Shown: positions 44,351 to 53,109, counted from the first letter of the stretch. The stretch: 64,000 nt of DNA from an uncultured Prevotella sp. (GCA_905196835.1 CAJJWN010000005.1:57563-121562); one strand, 5' to 3'. Translations and numbers: made by a program. Notes: generated from the letters alone by a model not told the origin.

Positions 44351-45322
44351 ATGAACGAAATCCGGGTTGTCATAGTATCGAATAGCGGGGAGCTGCCCCG
44401 TATGCAGTGCCGTGATTTTTTCCATAGCGATGCTTTGTTCCGCGTCATAGAGGCAACGCCAGGGCAACGGCCTTATATGGCGATAGCTTATGACGGCGAC
44501 AAGCTTGTAGCCCACATGCTTGTGATGTTGCGCCGCCGGGGCGCGTTGTTTCCGCCATATCTTTTTACGCAAGGCCGCGTTTACGGCGAAGGAGAATATG
44601 ACCCTGACTGTGACAAGGAGGAGGTTTTCGGCCTTATGCTGCGCCAACTCGTAAAGAAGCTGCATCTCGGCTTGTGCCTGTATATAGAGTTCAGCGACCT
44701 TAGCAGCAAGATGTTCGGTTATGGTAAGTTCAGGAGCAACGGCTTCTTTCCTGTGCATTGGATGGAGATACACAACTCCCTGCACAGCATGAATCCTACG
44801 AAAAGGCTCACGCCCAAGACCGCCCGGTATATTGCTAATGCCAAGCGGCTTGGCTTCAAGACGGCAGAGGCCAAGACAGACAAGGAACTTTCTGATTTCC
44901 TTAAAATCCTGCGACGGCGTATTTCGCTTAAAATCAGAAGGTTCATACCGGATTCCAAACTATTTGTCGAACTCGTAAGGCAAGGCTCTTGCAGCCTGTT
45001 TATTACCCGTTATAAGGGTGAAGTCACCGGAGGATGTTTCTGTGTGTACTCCGGCGACAATTGTTATCTGTGGTATCTTGCAACCAAACGCAAGCTGTAC
45101 AGGAGGCGCGCCAACTCCATTACGGTATGGACAGCAATGAAACATGCTTACGCCAAGGGCTGCTGGCACATGTATTTCATGGATGTCGGCCTGCCGTTCA
45201 AGAAGAACAAGTTTCGTGATTTCATTCTCGGTTTTGGCGGAAAGCCGGTCGGTACATACCGTTGGTTCCGCTGTTCGTTCAAATGGGTCAACCATATCCT
45301 TTCCTGGATTTACCGCGACTGA
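44351..45322 (+). CDS. FemAB/GNAT-type acyltransferase family protein
   Basis: 323 residues from the ATG at 44351; the upstream codons of the frame overlap the promoter. DFFHSDALFRVIEATPGQRP, then MAIAYDGDKLVAHMLVML form a GNAT-like half; the second half has RRRANSITVWTAMKHAYAKG, then HMYFMDVGLP and KFRDFILGFGGKPV, as in FemAB/CATRA-like acyl-transferases that use aminoacyl-tRNA or acyl-CoA. Substrate unknown. Its promoter overlaps the start. Confidence 0.78.
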   Translation: MNEIRVVIVSNSGELPRMQCRDFFHSDALFRVIEATPGQRPYMAIAYDGDKLVAHMLVMLRRRGALFPPYLFTQGRVYGEGEYDPDCDKEEVFGLMLRQLVKKLHLGLCLYIEFSDLSSKMFGYGKFRSNGFFPVHWMEIHNSLHSMNPTKRLTPKTARYIANAKRLGFKTAEAKTDKELSDFLKILRRRISLKIRRFIPDSKLFVELVRQGSCSLFITRYKGEVTGGCFCVYSGDNCYLWYLATKRKLYRRRANSITVWTAMKHAYAKGCWHMYFMDVGLPFKKNKFRDFILGFGGKPVGTYRWFRCSFKWVNHILSWIYRD

Positions 45323-45492
45323 CTGTTTTTGACCGTACGGATGTAGGCTTCCTACCTGTTGCGTGCCTTGTAGCGTGTGCTCGTTTTGTAACCGTCGGGG
45401 CATGTTTCCCTGTCAAAGTGTCATCGTGAAAATGTCAGTAAAACTGCGCAAAATAGGATTTTATGACGCTGTTTTACACCTGCGCCGTTGCG

Positions 45493-45712
45493 TTTCGCCG
45501 TCTTTCGTGATATGAAACACGGCCTTTTACACCCCGAAATGCCATCTTTTAGATTGCAAAACATGGCCTTTTAGCCGGGCTTTAGCCGTTAAAACGGGTG
45601 ATAAAGACCGTCTTTGTCACCCGTAAATGCCGTCTTTACCACCCGTAAAGACCGTCCAAAAGATGTTAAAACGGTGCATTTGGCTGCACATTATGCCGTT
45701 TGCGTGCGTATC
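45493..45712. repeat. 22-bp-period array, cluster F (ten units)
   Basis: Ten consecutive units start exactly every 22 bp: 45493, 45515, 45537, 45559, 45581, 45603, 45625, 45647, 45669 and 45691. Cores: GCCGTCTTT, ACGGCCTTT, GCCATCTTT, ATGGCCTTT, GCCGTTAAA, ACCGTCTTT, GCCGTCTTT, ACCGTCCAA, GGTGCATTT, GCCGTTTGC. Linkers often end in CCCGT or CCCG. Largest and cleanest array of the window, in the 834-bp gap between the FemAB-like gene and the TonB-dependent receptor. Confidence 0.9.
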
Positions 45713-45720
45713 TGTTTGTG

Positions 45721-45860
45721 TGTCAGGTGCTTACGGTTGCACACTTCTCCTTGCGTTATTTGCCTCGTGTCGGCTTGTTTTTTGCGCCGAGGCCATTCTC
45801 AGTGTTAAAGCGTAATACAATGTGAAAGCCAGTTGCGGCATTTTGCTTGCAAAGTGTAAG
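45721..45860 (+). repeat. intergenic segment shared with 19384-19530
   Basis: Starts 9 bp after array F. Shares TG-CAGG, TTGCACACTT, CATTCTCAG and TGCTTGCAAA at conserved spacing with the segment in the gyrA gap. The promoter-like -7 of the other copy is degraded here. Confidence 0.55.
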
Positions 45861-45892
45861 ATGCTCTTCTTGGCGCATCGTGATGTAATTTT

Positions 45893-45918
45893 CGTGAGTT
45901 CGGTATAAGGATAGTGTT
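45893..45918 (-). repeat. CTTATACCGAA motif copy 1
   Basis: On the minus strand AACACTATCCTTATACCGAA, then CTCACG. Related copies at 63161, 63394 and 63461. Confidence 0.6.
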
Positions 45919-45939
45919 AAAATAATCTCATTTAAAGTA

Positions 45940-46058
45940 GTCAGTTGGTAACTGTCATTCCGCGCTCTGACGCGGAATCCAGTGTAAACAACCATATTTT
46001 TCCTGTATTATTTGTACTGGATTCCGCATTTCTGCGGAATGACTGATTACCAACAGAC
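45940..46058. repeat. palindromic interspersed element, copy 1
   Basis: Ends are imperfect inverted repeats (GTCAGTTGGTAACTGTCATT and the complement of AATGACTGATTACCAACAGAC). Inside are two hairpins, CCGCGCTCTGACGCGG and CCGCATTTCTGCGG, each beside GGAATCCAGT / ACTGGATTCC. No protein is encoded, as in small non-autonomous palindromic repeats. The remaining gap to 46156 is AT-rich with no clear promoter. Confidence 0.7.
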
Positions 46059-46156
46059 TGTTTGAAACGCAAAAATAGGGAACCGCTTACCTCTTGAAAT
46101 GATTATTTTTTATATCTGGCTTACGTAATATTTGAGCCTTGCCGTCGTTATATACG

Positions 46157-48535
46157 ATGATGACAACAAGGCGTTTTACCATAATTCTGGTGCTGTGCTT
46201 ATGCGTTTTGGCGGCATGGGGGCAGACGTTTACGCTTCAGGGACGTGTTACCGACGAGCAGATGAACCCTGTCGAGCTTGCCACCGTGGCCGTGGTGCAG
46301 CAGGGCAAGATGACGATGACCAACTTGAAAGGCGAGTATTCGTTGCGGCTGCGGTCGGCAGACAGTGTCGTAGTGCGCTTTTCGATGGTGGGGTACAAGA
46401 CCAAGACCCGCGTGCTGCGCCGTCCCAAGGGGCGGCAGACACTGCTCATACAGTTGTATTCAGACAATCAGCTCGAAGGCATAACCGTAACGGAGCAGAA
46501 GCGGCAGATGGGGCAGACGCAGCAGCTTGACGCCGAAGACATGAAGAACGCCCCGAGCGTTACCGGCAACGCCGTCGAAGAGATGATACAGGCGCAGGCC
46601 GGAGTGTCAACGCACAGCGAGCTTTCGTCGCAATACAACGTGCGCGGCGGCAGTTTCGACGAGAACAGCGTATATATAAACAATGTGGAAATATACCGCC
46701 CCTTCCTCGTGCGCAGCGGCCAGCAGGAAGGCTTGTCAATCATCAACCCCGACATGGTTGAGGCCGTAGGCTTCTCTACCGGCGGCTTTGAGGCAAAGTA
46801 TGGCGACAAGATGTCGTCTGTTCTCGACATTACTTACCGTAAACCAAAGAAGTTTGAGGCAAAGGCGGCGGCCAGTTTGCTCGGCGCGAGCGCGTATGTT
46901 GGCTTCAGTACGAAGAAGTTTTCGTGGAGCAACGGCCTGCGGTACAAGACCAACAGATACCTGCTCGGCACGCTTGAGACCAAGGGAGAATACCGTCCAA
47001 ACTTCCTTGACTACCAGACTTACCTGACGTACGAGCCCAACAGCAGGTGGAAAATAGAGCTGATGGGAGATGTGTCGGAAAGCCATTACAACTTTTTCCC
47101 CGAAGACCGCGAGACGCGTTTCGGTACGATGGAGAACGTAAAGTCGTTCCGCGTTTACTTTGACGGATGCGAGAAAGACTTGTTCCGCACGTATTTCGGT
47201 TCGTTGAGCATATCCCGTAAGTTCGGCAAGAGCACCAATGTAACGCTTACGGCATCGGCATTCCATACCAACGAGCAGGAAAAATACGACATACAGGGGC
47301 AGTATTGGCTGACGCAGACCGAGACAAGCGAAAACCTTGGTGTGGGCACTTACATGGAGCACGCCCGCAATTACCTCGAGGCTACGGTAAAGAGCGTGAA
47401 GCTGACCCTTGCCCACAAGGCCGGAAAACATGACATACTGGCCGGATTTACGTACAAGATGGAGACGGTCAAGGAGCACAGCAAGGAGTACGAAATGCGC
47501 GACTCGAGCGGCTACAGCATACCCCATACCGGGCAAGACCTTTACATGATTTATTCGCTTAACGCCCGCAACCGGCTCGACGCCAACCGCGTAGAGGCTT
47601 ATTTGCAGGACACCTGGCGCTTTACCAGCAAGGGCGGGCATACCTTCTTCACGCTGAATTACGGCGTAAGGTTCAGCCATTGGAATTTCAACAAGGAGAG
47701 CATCGTAAGCCCGAGGGCATCGCTGGGCATAGTACCGGCGTTCAATCATGACATGACGCTGCGTTTTGCCACCGGCATTTATTACCAGGCTCCGTTCTTC
47801 AAGGAACTGCGTGACACCGCAACGGTCAACGGCGTTACCCGCGCCACGCTCAACCGCAATGCCAAGAGCCAGCGTTCCATTCACTTTATCGCAGGCCTTG
47901 ATTACCGCTTCAAGATGCGCAACCGCCCTTACAAGTTTACGGCGGAGGCGTATTACAAGGCTTTGTCAAACATTGTTCCTTATACCGTTGACAACGTCAA
48001 GATTGTTTACGATGCGAGCCAGCAGTGCAGCGGCCATGCCGCCGGGCTTGACCTGAAACTCTACGGTGAGTTCGTGCCGGGTACGGACTCGTGGGTTAGC
48101 CTGTCGCTCATGGACACAAGGATGAACATCAACGGAAAGAGCATACCCATGCCTACCGACCAAAGGTATTCGCTGAACTTGTTTTTCACCGACTATTTCC
48201 CCGGAACGACGCGCTGGCGGATGTCACTGCGCCTGGCATACGCGGACGGTCTGCCCTTCGGAGCTCCCCACCGCAGCCTCGACACCATGCCGTTCCGCGC
48301 CCCGGCGTACAAGAGGGCAGACATAGGCATGAGCTACCGCCTGCTGGATAATGACAAGCGCAGCCGCAAGTCGGTGTTCAGGAACATTTGGTTAGGCGTT
48401 GACTGCCTCAACCTTCTCGGCATAAACAACGTCAATTCTTATTATTGGGTGACCGACGTTACAAGCCAGCAGTATGCCGTGCCCAACTATCTTACGGGCC
48501 GACAGGTCAACGTAAGGGTGTCGTTCGAGTTCTGA
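46157..48535 (+). CDS. TonB-dependent receptor
   Basis: 792 residues from the ATG at 46157 (46160 is equally possible). Signal peptide (TTRRFTIILVLCLCVLAAWG), CarboxypepD_reg-like domain (FTLQGRVTDEQMNPVELATV), plug (LDAEDMKNAPSVTGNAVEEM, YNVRGGSFDENSVYINNVEI) and a 22-strand-type barrel ending in VRVSFEF with C-terminal Phe. Takes up a ligand such as iron chelate, vitamin or oligosaccharide using TonB energy; no SusD and no regulator sit nearby to tell which. Riboflavin gene ribE lies downstream but with its own promoter and a structured RNA between. Confidence 0.9.
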   Translation: MMTTRRFTIILVLCLCVLAAWGQTFTLQGRVTDEQMNPVELATVAVVQQGKMTMTNLKGEYSLRLRSADSVVVRFSMVGYKTKTRVLRRPKGRQTLLIQLYSDNQLEGITVTEQKRQMGQTQQLDAEDMKNAPSVTGNAVEEMIQAQAGVSTHSELSSQYNVRGGSFDENSVYINNVEIYRPFLVRSGQQEGLSIINPDMVEAVGFSTGGFEAKYGDKMSSVLDITYRKPKKFEAKAAASLLGASAYVGFSTKKFSWSNGLRYKTNRYLLGTLETKGEYRPNFLDYQTYLTYEPNSRWKIELMGDVSESHYNFFPEDRETRFGTMENVKSFRVYFDGCEKDLFRTYFGSLSISRKFGKSTNVTLTASAFHTNEQEKYDIQGQYWLTQTETSENLGVGTYMEHARNYLEATVKSVKLTLAHKAGKHDILAGFTYKMETVKEHSKEYEMRDSSGYSIPHTGQDLYMIYSLNARNRLDANRVEAYLQDTWRFTSKGGHTFFTLNYGVRFSHWNFNKESIVSPRASLGIVPAFNHDMTLRFATGIYYQAPFFKELRDTATVNGVTRATLNRNAKSQRSIHFIAGLDYRFKMRNRPYKFTAEAYYKALSNIVPYTVDNVKIVYDASQQCSGHAAGLDLKLYGEFVPGTDSWVSLSLMDTRMNINGKSIPMPTDQRYSLNLFFTDYFPGTTRWRMSLRLAYADGLPFGAPHRSLDTMPFRAPAYKRADIGMSYRLLDNDKRSRKSVFRNIWLGVDCLNLLGINNVNSYYWVTDVTSQQYAVPNYLTGRQVNVRVSFEF

Positions 48536-48566
48536 CGTAACGCAATGGCTGTCAGGCCGTTGCAGC

Positions 48567-48676
48567 GCATACGGCAAACCGTTTGGCTAAAGGCCGTCTT
48601 TCAGGGTGTGAAAGACGGCCTTTAGTGTTGCCAAAGACCGTCTTTGGCAAGGCGTTTTGCGGCCTTTTGCAGACAG
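48567..48676. repeat. 22-bp-period array, cluster G (five units)
   Basis: Units start at 48567, 48589, 48611, 48633 and 48655. Cores ACGGCAAAC (decayed), GCCGTCTTT, ACGGCCTTT, ACCGTCTTT and GCGGCCTTT; linkers CAGGGTGTG, AGTGTTGCC, GGCAAGGCG, TGCAGACAG. Downstream of the TonB receptor; the first part of the 48536-49030 gap. Confidence 0.85.
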
Positions 48677-48731
48677 CCCGTCTATGTGCGTGGCGGCGGT
48701 TGATGTTATTATACATTTTCATTGGAAAATA

Positions 48732-48763
48732 TTTGCAAGGTTGGAAACAAATGCTTACCTTTG
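48732..48763 (+). promoter_or_regulatory. promoter of the ribE leader RNA
   Basis: TTTG at 48732-48735, 20 bp, TACCTTTG at 48756-48763: a full-consensus promoter. Transcript start is expected near 48769. Confidence 0.75.
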
Positions 48764-48768
48764 CAACA

Positions 48769-49005
48769 GAAGATGAAGACATACAGACCGTATTGGTTCG
48801 ATCGGGATACTCATCAATAATAAAACGAAAACCGGGATGACTTCTCTTGCTGATGGCGGGCCACAATGCCGCGAGGCATAGCTGTAAAGCCGGTGGATTA
48901 CAAAGGCGGAGAGCTCTCAAATCTTATATAGCTCGGAGTTTTCATCACATCACCGGTACGGTCTTTTCTACAATACTCGGGCAGGAGAATATCCTGCCCA
49001 TTTGT
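48769..49005 (+). ncRNA. candidate structured leader RNA or small RNA upstream of ribE
   Basis: Transcript of about 235 nt from the strong promoter to a terminator-like hairpin. A 12-bp closing stem pairs AGACCGTATTGG (48785-48796) with CCGGTACGGTCT (48953-48964, two G-U pairs). Inside are a GCGA tetraloop hairpin ATGCC-GCGA-GGCAT (48866-48879), a GAGCT/AGCTC stem (48911-48933) and a competing pair CCGGTG (48890-48895) with CACCGG (48951-48956). The end 48979-48999 (GGGCAGGA, 5-nt loop, TCCTGCCC) followed by ATTTGTTT is a terminator just 32 nt before the ribE ATG. This is how an attenuating riboswitch looks; but it lacks the FMN-riboswitch core. A 15-codon ORF starts at 48773 (MKTYRPYWFDRDTHQ, double TAA), rich in aromatics. 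It could also be an independent small RNA. Class not recognised. Confidence 0.5.
48979..49005 (+). terminator. terminator-like hairpin in the ribE leader
   Basis: 8-bp perfect stem GGGCAGGA (48979-48986) with TCCTGCCC (48992-48999), 5-nt loop, then ATTTGTTTAAT. Ends 26-32 nt before the ribE start. Confidence 0.6.
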
Positions 49006-49030
49006 TTAATATAAGGCATATAATATTCAA

Positions 49031-49633
49031 ATGTTTTCCGGAATAGTGGAAGAGACGGCCGTTGTTGAGGCTGTCGAGAAGTATGGAGGCAACGTTGACC
49101 TTACGCTGAGGTGTACGTTTGCAGGTGAGTTGAAAATCGACCAGAGCGTGTCGCACAACGGTGTCTGCCTTACGGTGGTGCGCCTGGGCGACGGGTGCTA
49201 TACCGTTACGGCGATGAAGGAGACGCTCGACCGCTCAAACCTCGGACTGTTGAACGTGGGCGACAAGGTCAACGTAGAGCGTTCGATGGAGATGAACGGG
49301 CGGCTTGACGGCCACATTGTGCAGGGACATGTCGATATGACCGCCGAATGTGTAGACATGCGCGACGCTGACGGCAGCACGTATTTCACGTTCAAGTATG
49401 AGTTTGACAAGGAAATGGCGCGCCGCGGATATTTCACAGTAGACAAGGGCAGCGTGACGGTGAACGGCGTTTCGCTTACCGTGTGCGAGCCTACGGACGA
49501 TACGTTTACCGTGGCCATCATCCCTTATACGTTCGAGCATACCAATTTCCACGATATAAAGGTCGGCTCCAGGGTCAATATAGAGTTTGACATACTTGGC
49601 AAGTATATCGCACGCTTGAGCCACTTCAACTGA
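49031..49633 (+). CDS. ribE: riboflavin synthase alpha chain
   Basis: 200 residues, two lumazine-binding repeats: MFSGIVEETAVVEAVE, SVSHNGVCLTVVRLGDG and, in the second half, GHIVQGHVDMTAECVDM, GSVTVNGVSLTVCE. Dismutates two dimethyl-ribityllumazines to riboflavin. It stands alone, preceded by the structured leader. A terminator (49690-49740) follows. Confidence 0.96.
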   Translation: MFSGIVEETAVVEAVEKYGGNVDLTLRCTFAGELKIDQSVSHNGVCLTVVRLGDGCYTVTAMKETLDRSNLGLLNVGDKVNVERSMEMNGRLDGHIVQGHVDMTAECVDMRDADGSTYFTFKYEFDKEMARRGYFTVDKGSVTVNGVSLTVCEPTDDTFTVAIIPYTFEHTNFHDIKVGSRVNIEFDILGKYIARLSHFN

Positions 49634-49689
49634 TGTGCCGGCGCAACGGCCTGTTCTTAATAACTGTTAACGCCGCATGTCGGCATCGG

Positions 49690-49740
49690 CAAAATGGATA
49701 TGTGTCTCTACTAACTGGCGACATATATCCATTTTGTTTT
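49690..49740 (+). terminator. ribE terminator
   Basis: CAAAATGGATATGT (49690-49703) pairs with ACATATATCCATTTTG (49721-49736) with a 2-nt bulge; then TTTT. The T-run also serves as the -33 area of the next promoter. Confidence 0.75.
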
Positions 49741-49768
49741 ATATAAAGCCTTGTTCTTCGTATTTTTG
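49737..49768 (+). promoter_or_regulatory. promoter of the efflux/two-component operon
   Basis: TATTTTTG at 49761-49768 with TTTT at 49737-49740 (20 bp spacer). The ATG at 49793 is 25 bp downstream. Confidence 0.55.
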
Positions 49769-49792
49769 CACGATGCAACGTAGTGCGAAGAT

Positions 49793-51139
49793 ATGGTAAA
49801 GATAAAGATTATTGTTGCCGCCGGTGCAATGCTTGGATGCGCATTACAGGCTTTTGCGGAGGACGGACACCGGTGGACGTTGAAAGAGTGTATCGATTAT
49901 GCTCTTGAACACAACATAACGGTGACCGAAGGGCGGCTGTCCGTGATTTCGGCAAACGAGGATGTGAAAGAGGCCAAGGCGCAGTTGTTTCCGTCATTGT
50001 CGTTTTCCACGACACATCAGGGCGGTTACCGTCCGTTTGCCGACGGCCAGGGCGACTACATGGACAATGTAAGCTACTCCGGCGATTACGGCCTAAACGC
50101 GAGCTGGACGGTGTGGAACGGCAATGCCAACCGTAACACATTGAAGCAACAGAAGATAGCCGGGCAGCAGCAGGAACTGGCTCTTGAAGAGAGCGTCAAC
50201 AGCATACAGGAGCAGATTTTGAACTTGTACGTGCAGATATTGTATGTCGGCGAGGCCGTCAAGGTAAATGAGGAAATATTGCAGATAAGCCGTAAGAACG
50301 CGGAACGTGGCGCGGAGATGTACAAGGTAGGTTCTCTATCGAAGGCCGACTTGTCACAGCTCGACGCACAGGTGGCGACAGACGAGTACAACCTCGTCAA
50401 CATGAAAGGCCAGCTTGAGGATTACAAGCAGCAGCTGAAGTATCTGTTGAGGCTTGATTATGACGCAGGTTTCGACATCGCAGAGCCGTCATCGTCAGAC
50501 GAACAGGCCCTTGCCATCGTGCCGTCGGTGAAGCATGTGCTGGAAAGCGCGTTGGTTCGGCGTCCTGAAATAAGGACGGCTATGCTCGGCATTGATTACA
50601 GCAGCCTCGGCATAGATATTGCCAAGGCCGGTCGCAAGCCTACCGTCAGCATAATGGGCGGCATCGGTACGAGCACGATAACCGGCACGCATACGCAGAC
50701 AGGCGTTAGTTCTACATGGGCAGACCAGATGAAGAGCAACATAAACGGTACAATCGGTGTTACCTTGAGCGTGCCTATCTTCGATAACCGCGCGGCCAAG
50801 ACGGCGGTAAGCAAGGCGGAGATAAGTTTGCAGCAGTCTAAGGCCGAGGCCGATGATGCCAAGAACAACCTCGCCCTAACCATACAGAGCTTTTGGGTGA
50901 ACGCCACAACCAGCCAGCAGCGGTTCCGCTCTGCGGTGGCGAGTGTTGCCAGTGCGCAAGACAGCTATGACTTGCTTAGCGAGCAGTTCAGGCTCGGATT
51001 GAAAAACATAGTGGAGCTGACAAATGCCAAGACGACGCTTCTCAACGCACAGCAGAGCCGCCTTGAAAGCAAGTACACGGCTATACTCTATCTGCAATTG
51101 CTTGATTTTTACAGTGGTGGGGAAATGAATATGATATAA
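49793..51139 (+). CDS. TolC-family outer membrane efflux protein
   Basis: 448 residues. Signal peptide (about 1-22, ending QAFAED), then the two-fold TolC repeat: WTLKECIDYALEHNITV, YKVGSLSKADLSQLDAQVAT; long helices and FRLGLKNIVELTNAKTTLLN in the second half. Trimeric exit duct. First gene of an operon with the adaptor 7 bp later. Confidence 0.93.
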   Translation: MVKIKIIVAAGAMLGCALQAFAEDGHRWTLKECIDYALEHNITVTEGRLSVISANEDVKEAKAQLFPSLSFSTTHQGGYRPFADGQGDYMDNVSYSGDYGLNASWTVWNGNANRNTLKQQKIAGQQQELALEESVNSIQEQILNLYVQILYVGEAVKVNEEILQISRKNAERGAEMYKVGSLSKADLSQLDAQVATDEYNLVNMKGQLEDYKQQLKYLLRLDYDAGFDIAEPSSSDEQALAIVPSVKHVLESALVRRPEIRTAMLGIDYSSLGIDIAKAGRKPTVSIMGGIGTSTITGTHTQTGVSSTWADQMKSNINGTIGVTLSVPIFDNRAAKTAVSKAEISLQQSKAEADDAKNNLALTIQSFWVNATTSQQRFRSAVASVASAQDSYDLLSEQFRLGLKNIVELTNAKTTLLNAQQSRLESKYTAILYLQLLDFYSGGEMNMI

Positions 51140-51146
51140 TAAAGTT

Positions 51147-52334
51147 ATGGAAAAGAAAAAGATAATTGTTGGTCTTGTGGTTGTGGCGGTAGCTATAGCT
51201 TGCTGTTGCCTCGCCTTTTGCAGAAAAGACAAGCATGAATTGTCGTTCGAGACGGCTGTAGTTGGAGTCAGCGACATATCCAACAGCGTAACCGCTACGG
51301 GTACGATAGAGCCGGTAACGTCGGTTGATGTCGGTACGCAGGTGTCAGGAATAGTGGCAAAACTCTATGTTGACTATAACAGCGTGGTGAAGAAAGGCCA
51401 AGTGATAGCGGAGCTTGACAAGACCAACCTTACAAGTCAGGTCAACACGGCGAGGGCTGCCTTGAACAACGCCCAAAGCCAGTTGACATATCAAAAGGCC
51501 AATTATAACCGCTACAAGGCCTTGTATGACAAAGGACTTGTCAGTGCCGACGAGTATGAGACGGCATTGCTGTCGTACCGCCAGGCGCAGGATGCCGTTA
51601 CGCAGCAGCGTGAAAGCCTGCAACAGGCGCAGACAAACCTGGGGTATGCTACAATCACTTCGCCCGTTGACGGCGTGGTTCTTTCGCGCGAAGTGGAAGA
51701 GGGACAGACCGTTGCGGCCAGCTTTGAGACGCCTACGCTGTTCACCATAGCGCAGGACTTGACCGACATGAGGGTTATTGCAGACGTTGACGAGGCCGAC
51801 ATAGGCGAAGTCAGGGAAGGTGAACGTGTGACTTTCACCGTTGACGCATATCCCGACGATACGTTCTCAGGCACCGTTACACAGGTGCGCCAGGAAGGCA
51901 ATACCGAGGATAATGTCGTAACATACGAGGTTGTGATAAGTGCGCCGAACAAGGATTTGAAACTAAAGCCCGGACTTACGGCCAATGTTACCATCTACAC
52001 TCTTGACAAGCGCGGCGTATTAAGTGTGCCCAACAAGGCTTTGCGCTTCACTCCGATGAAGGAGCTGATAGGCGATGCGCAGGTAAAAGACTGCAAGGGC
52101 AACAACAAAGTGTGGACGTATGAGGGAAATGTGTTCCAGGCTCATCCCGTGAAGATAGGCATCAGTGACGGTGTTAACACCGAATTGCTTGGCGGAGTGC
52201 CTAAAGGCATGAAGATTGTTACGGGTATGGAGGTAGAGAACAATGACATGCCTGCACCTGGAGGTATGGGAGAACAGGAGGCAAGTCCTTTTGCTCCCAA
52301 GGGACCTGGACACGACAAGAAAGGCAAGAAATGA
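51147..52334 (+). CDS. MacA-like periplasmic adaptor
   Basis: 395 residues. N-terminal membrane anchor (IIVGLVVVAVAIACCCLAF), a biotinyl/lipoyl half (SVDVGTQVSGIVAKLYVDYN, and YATITSPVDGVVLSREVEEG), a helical hairpin and a beta barrel (DLTDMRVIADVDEADIGEV). It bridges the MacB-type ABC pair to TolC. C-terminus is Pro/Gly/Lys rich. Confidence 0.92.
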   Translation: MEKKKIIVGLVVVAVAIACCCLAFCRKDKHELSFETAVVGVSDISNSVTATGTIEPVTSVDVGTQVSGIVAKLYVDYNSVVKKGQVIAELDKTNLTSQVNTARAALNNAQSQLTYQKANYNRYKALYDKGLVSADEYETALLSYRQAQDAVTQQRESLQQAQTNLGYATITSPVDGVVLSREVEEGQTVAASFETPTLFTIAQDLTDMRVIADVDEADIGEVREGERVTFTVDAYPDDTFSGTVTQVRQEGNTEDNVVTYEVVISAPNKDLKLKPGLTANVTIYTLDKRGVLSVPNKALRFTPMKELIGDAQVKDCKGNNKVWTYEGNVFQAHPVKIGISDGVNTELLGGVPKGMKIVTGMEVENNDMPAPGGMGEQEASPFAPKGPGHDKKGKK

Positions 52335-52356
52335 CGGATATAAAGTTCAGAAAGGC

Positions 52357-53109
52357 ATGGGCGAAAAGAAAGTCGTGATTGAATTGCAGGACGTGCACCG
52401 TGACTTCCGTGTCGGTGAAGAAACCGTGCACGCTTTACGGGGCGTCTCGTTCAAGATATATGAAGGCGAGTTTGTCACGATTATGGGCAAATCAGGCTCC
52501 GGCAAGTCTACTCTGCTTAACCAGTTGGGCTGTCTTGACACTCCGAGCCGCGGCGAATATTATCTTGACGGGATATCCGTGCGCAAGATGAAGAAGCCTG
52601 AACGGGCGGTGCTGCGCAACCGTAAGATAGGTTTTGTATTCCAGAATTACAACCTGTTGCCGAAGACTACAAGCATTGAAAACGTCGAGCTGCCCTTGAT
52701 GTACAATCCGGCGGTGAGCGCTAAGGAGCGTCGTGAGCGTGCGATAGCGGCACTTGAGGCCGTAGGACTGGGCGACCGCCTTTACCATAAGTCAAACCAG
52801 ATGTCGGGCGGACAGATGCAGCGTGTGGCGATAGCCCGTGCTTTGGTGAACAATCCGGCCGTGCTTTTGGCTGACGAGGCGACTGGCAACCTTGACACCC
52901 GTACTTCGTTTGAAATCCTTGTGTTGTTCCAGAAGCTCCATGCGGAAGGCCGGACGATAATATTTGTTACGCACAATCCCGACATTGCCGGGTATTCAAG
53001 CCGCAACATCGTGCTTCGTGACGGCAAGATTAGAAGCGATATTTATAATGAAAACATCCTTTCAGCCGCGCAATCGTTGGCGGAACTTCCGCCTTCGCGC
53101 GACGATTGA
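52357..53109 (+). CDS. MacB-like ABC transporter ATP-binding protein
   Basis: 250 residues from the ATG at 52357; the open frame upstream overlaps the adaptor gene. P-loop GKSGSGKS (44-51), Q-loop FVFQNYNLLP, signature MSGGQMQR, Walker B VLLADEATGNLD and switch His in FVTHNPDIA. Powers the FtsX-like permease that follows 35 bp later. Confidence 0.94.
   Translation: MGEKKVVIELQDVHRDFRVGEETVHALRGVSFKIYEGEFVTIMGKSGSGKSTLLNQLGCLDTPSRGEYYLDGISVRKMKKPERAVLRNRKIGFVFQNYNLLPKTTSIENVELPLMYNPAVSAKERRERAIAALEAVGLGDRLYHKSNQMSGGQMQRVAIARALVNNPAVLLADEATGNLDTRTSFEILVLFQKLHAEGRTIIFVTHNPDIAGYSSRNIVLRDGKIRSDIYNENILSAAQSLAELPPSRDD

Noticed and set aside
36828..45712. CRISPR array reading of the 22-bp arrays
   Set aside because: Units are too short, there are no unique spacers between constant repeats, units diverge freely, and no cas genes occur.
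45756..45995. Small frames at 45756-45995 and 63117-63362 that share a LSLYRT word
   Set aside because: The shared word is a translation of the CTTATACCGAA repeat; no start context or other conservation.
48769..49005. FMN riboswitch upstream of ribE
   Set aside because: The conserved FMN core (AGGGTGAAATTCC-like and GACCGGCGGT-like blocks) is missing, so I list an unclassified RNA instead.
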